A stretch of DNA of 64,000 nt from positions 1-64,000 of the forward strand of contig JAFYUS010000043.1 in assembly GCA_017549505.1 (NCBI GenBank), read 5' to 3'. Each line of letters starts with the position of its first letter. Position 1 is the first letter of the stretch. A program made the translations under genes and the position numbers. Source of the DNA: Bacteroidales bacterium. Its GTDB lineage: Bacteria; Bacteroidota; Bacteroidia; Bacteroidales; UBA932. Positions 62,113 to 64,000 of this stretch are shown here, piece by piece. The notes under the pieces are model-generated. The model was given only the letters and a program-made list of their open reading frames with translations. It had not been told where the DNA came from and did not search any database.

Positions 62113-62118
62113 AATATA
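62111..62118 (-). promoter_or_regulatory. -7 promoter box for the epimerase gene
   Basis: The minus strand reads TATATTTG. Transcription would start at about 62105, inside the palindrome, so the new RNA has only part of it and cannot form the terminator. Confidence 0.55.
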
Positions 62119-62122
62119 ATAA

Positions 62123-62149
62123 GATTCCTCGACTTCGCTCGGAATGACA
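62123..62149. repeat. short REP-like repeat after the GH43 gene
   Basis: The sequence GATTCCTCGACTTCGCTCGG then AATGACA lies directly next to the GH43 stop. It is a shorter relative of the repeat at 53801-53880. Confidence 0.5.
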
Positions 62150-63184
62150 TTACAGGACCACGACAGGCCATCCGTCGTCAGACCACTTCAGTTCGCGTAC
62201 AAGAAGTTTCGAACGATAGTCCTGATCCTTGTCGTAACCGTGCATGAAGATATAGTCCTTATCACCGAATGTGTATACAGAACAATGTCCTACACCGGCG
62301 AACTGCTCATTTCCTTTGGCGACTGTTGTTCCGCCGCTGTTCATCATGGACACGCCGTCCTTGTCGTAATATGGACCGGTAACTGTCTTCGAACGACCTA
62401 CAACTACGTTGTAAGTACTCTTTTCTCCACGGCAGCAGAGATCATACGAAACGAAGAGATAGTACCATCCGTCATGCCTGAAGATGAACGGAGCCTCAAC
62501 TGCGCCGTTTCCTGCATCGAAGTCCTTTCCACGTGGGTCAGCCGTTACTGCTGTATCGGTCTTTGAAGTGTCCTCTGCCGTACCTTCCGGTCTGCGTGAT
62601 ATAGGGAACCATACCTGCGGCTGTGCCATCCTTGTGAGGGTCTCATCCAGCTTGAACATCTTTAGTCCACGCCAGAAAGATCCGAATGCAAGCCATGCAT
62701 CACCATTTTCGTCCATGATGACGTTGGCATCGATGGCATTCCATTCGTCACGTCCGGGAACCGATTCCACTATCATTCCCTGATCCTCCCATTTATAGTC
62801 TGGAGATTCAGGATTGAGAGTCTTGTTTGTAACGACTCCTATTGCTGACTGGTTCTTGCCGAAATGTGAATATGAATAATACACATAGTATGTACCGTCA
62901 TGATAGAAGACATCCGGTGCCCAAGGCATTCCTCTGAATCCTTTTGCCTCCGCCCATTCAGGAATCTTGTCAAGTACCCGGCCTTCAAAACGCCATTTCA
63001 CAAGGTCCTCAGAAGACATTATACCCATTCCTGTAGTGAATACGTAATAACGTCCGTCACAGAATGCCGCTACAGGATCATGGGCATCAGGATATTCGAA
63101 TTCCATTCCTCTCTGCGGGCCTCGAGGCTGGGCAGAAAGAGCAAGAGACATAAAAATGAAAAGCGATATGAGAATCTGTTTCAT
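62150..63184 (-). CDS. GH43 family glycoside hydrolase, arabinanase-like
   Basis: A 344-residue exported five-bladed beta-propeller. The signal peptide is MKQILISLFIFMSLALSAQ. The three catalytic acids of family 43 are visible: Asp in YPDAHDPVAAF (base), Asp in NAIDANVIMDENG (pKa modulator), and Glu in GNGAVEAPFIF (acid). It most resembles endo-1,5-alpha-L-arabinanases. A loop of about 25 residues (ISRRPEGTAEDTSKTDTAVT) precedes the acid. It follows another GH43 gene by 26 bp. Confidence 0.92.
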   Translation of the reverse strand: MKQILISLFIFMSLALSAQPRGPQRGMEFEYPDAHDPVAAFCDGRYYVFTTGMGIMSSEDLVKWRFEGRVLDKIPEWAEAKGFRGMPWAPDVFYHDGTYYVYYSYSHFGKNQSAIGVVTNKTLNPESPDYKWEDQGMIVESVPGRDEWNAIDANVIMDENGDAWLAFGSFWRGLKMFKLDETLTRMAQPQVWFPISRRPEGTAEDTSKTDTAVTADPRGKDFDAGNGAVEAPFIFRHDGWYYLFVSYDLCCRGEKSTYNVVVGRSKTVTGPYYDKDGVSMMNSGGTTVAKGNEQFAGVGHCSVYTFGDKDYIFMHGYDKDQDYRSKLLVRELKWSDDGWPVVVL

Positions 63185-63210
63185 AGTTTACAAAATAAAA
63201 AATAAGGTTA

Positions 63211-64000
63211 TTACTCGACCTTCTTACCCCACCATGTGGCATTGAGGCTCTTTTGAGTTCCTGCGTATACGATGGTCGCACGGCGTGGAGAAGCTTCCCA
63301 ATCGGCTTCACGCTCCACACATACGACAACCTTCTTTCCATCGACATCGAAGGTCAGCCACTTTTTGGCCGGGTCATAAGTCCAGGTTCCTTTCAAGGCA
63401 CCTGCCATGGTTCCGTCTGCCTTGAGGACCAATTCCTTCGAGAGACGCTGCTTGGCATACTCATAGGCCAGGTCTATGTGCTCCCACCTTCCTACAAGAT
63501 CTTCTTTCTTAATCTCGGTATCAGGAATGCCGGCATAACGCTCCGGAAGAGCGATAGGCCAGAGGTTCGAAGGTTCGTCGGCAGATGCAGGACACCATAC
63601 GAGACGGCGCACATGACCCATCATGATGGCGTTGCTGTACATGTTTCCACCAACCTTTTCAGGAAGTCTTCCCTGAGAGCTGTAGAACCAGTCATCTCCC
63701 GTATGCTCCTGGAAAACACAGCAATGTGAGATGCCGACCCATCCGTATCCCTCGCTGAATCTGTAAGGATGTGTCACGATAGGATAGCAGTCACCGCGGC
63801 CGTTCGTGAAGTTTCGGCCGGTTATGTCATAGTAAGGTCCTTCTATCTTGTCACTGCGCACAACACGGGTATTGTACGGGATGTCAAGTCCGTCATAAGC
63901 CATGAACAGGTAATAATAACCGTCCTTGTATATGACTTCCGGAGCTTCACTTCCCTGCCAGCGGCTGCCAGCGGTACGGGTACCGACACGGATGCCATAA
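63211..64000 (-). CDS. GH43 arabinanase with C-terminal GH43_C2-type domain, 5' end missing
   Basis: The frame is open to the window edge, so the N-terminus and first catalytic Asp are beyond it. The visible 262 residues include the catalytic-acid region GSRWQGSEAPEVIYKDGYYY (Glu in SEAPEV), LFMAYDGLDIPYNTRVVRS, and a C-terminal beta domain (from about EDLVGRWEHIDLAYE to KSLNATWWGKKVE) like the GH43_C2 domain of Bacteroidota endo-arabinanases. With the neighbour it suggests an arabinan utilisation locus extending right. Confidence 0.9.
   Translation of the reverse strand, partial: YGIRVGTRTAGSRWQGSEAPEVIYKDGYYYLFMAYDGLDIPYNTRVVRSDKIEGPYYDITGRNFTNGRGDCYPIVTHPYRFSEGYGWVGISHCCVFQEHTGDDWFYSSQGRLPEKVGGNMYSNAIMMGHVRRLVWCPASADEPSNLWPIALPERYAGIPDTEIKKEDLVGRWEHIDLAYEYAKQRLSKELVLKADGTMAGALKGTWTYDPAKKWLTFDVDGKKVVVCVEREADWEASPRRATIVYAGTQKSLNATWWGKKVE

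Overview
The window reads as chromosome from a Bacteroidota bacterium, most likely order Bacteroidales. The signs are SusC/SusD outer-membrane transport, GH43 polysaccharide lyophilic enzymes next to each other, porin-like beta-barrels, the Bacteroidota -7 promoter box TAnnTTTG in front of many genes, very short or absent 5' leaders, and family-specific genes (DUF4271, DUF5009, DUF2723, a PG0541-like PII protein beside an RND pump). I cannot name a species. Codon use and base composition look fairly uniform, apart from the AT-rich left end and several palindromic repeats.

Layout. Positions 1-1985 are the right end of an integrated element: the start of an AlbA/Schlafen-type ATP-binding protein, a tyrosine recombinase, and a 45-bp tRNA 3' fragment (anticodon CAT) that marks the attachment site; the element continues beyond the left edge. 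From 2 to 13 kb come a small deoxynucleotidase pair, a GLUG-repeat lipoprotein, and a minus-strand operon guaB - chaperone lipoprotein - SurA-like PPIase - OstA-like protein - DUF5009. At 13.3-15.8 kb a REP-associated tyrosine transposase (RAYT) lies among three related hairpin repeats, together with a YhcC radical-SAM gene. An eight-gene minus-strand operon (23.2 to 16.9 kb) carries two porins, trxA, a LOG hydrolase, a polyprenyl synthase, holB, ricT and trmB. A TolC-MFP-RND-PII pump operon follows (29.3 to 23.3 kb), then lgt, pgk, and an operon for SUI1, DUF4271, hemD, rnpA and yidD. A large DUF2723 membrane glycosyltransferase-like gene, lepA, an ECF sigma operon with a membrane protein and a CpxP-like protein, trmN6 and lolD fill 35-44 kb.

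From 53.5 down to 44.2 kb one minus-strand operon encodes SusC, SusD, a lipoprotein, an M16 zinc peptidase and a ChaN-like haem-binding protein: a plausible system to import a polypeptide, cut it in the periplasm and recover haem or iron. Then come tRNA-Pro, mdh, nagA, a phosphopantetheinyl transferase behind a long structured leader, nrdD-ThuA-nrdG, an NAD-dependent epimerase, and two GH43 arabinan-type hydrolases running off the right edge.

The most unusual features are (1) two tandem, homologous 75-bp palindromic elements inserted in frame in trmN6, adding about 60 residues to a tRNA methyltransferase; (2) the SusCD-M16-ChaN operon; (3) the RAYT with its repeats; (4) two places where a gene's promoter sits within the terminator of the gene before it; and (5) the branched RNA leader before the phosphopantetheinyl transferase.
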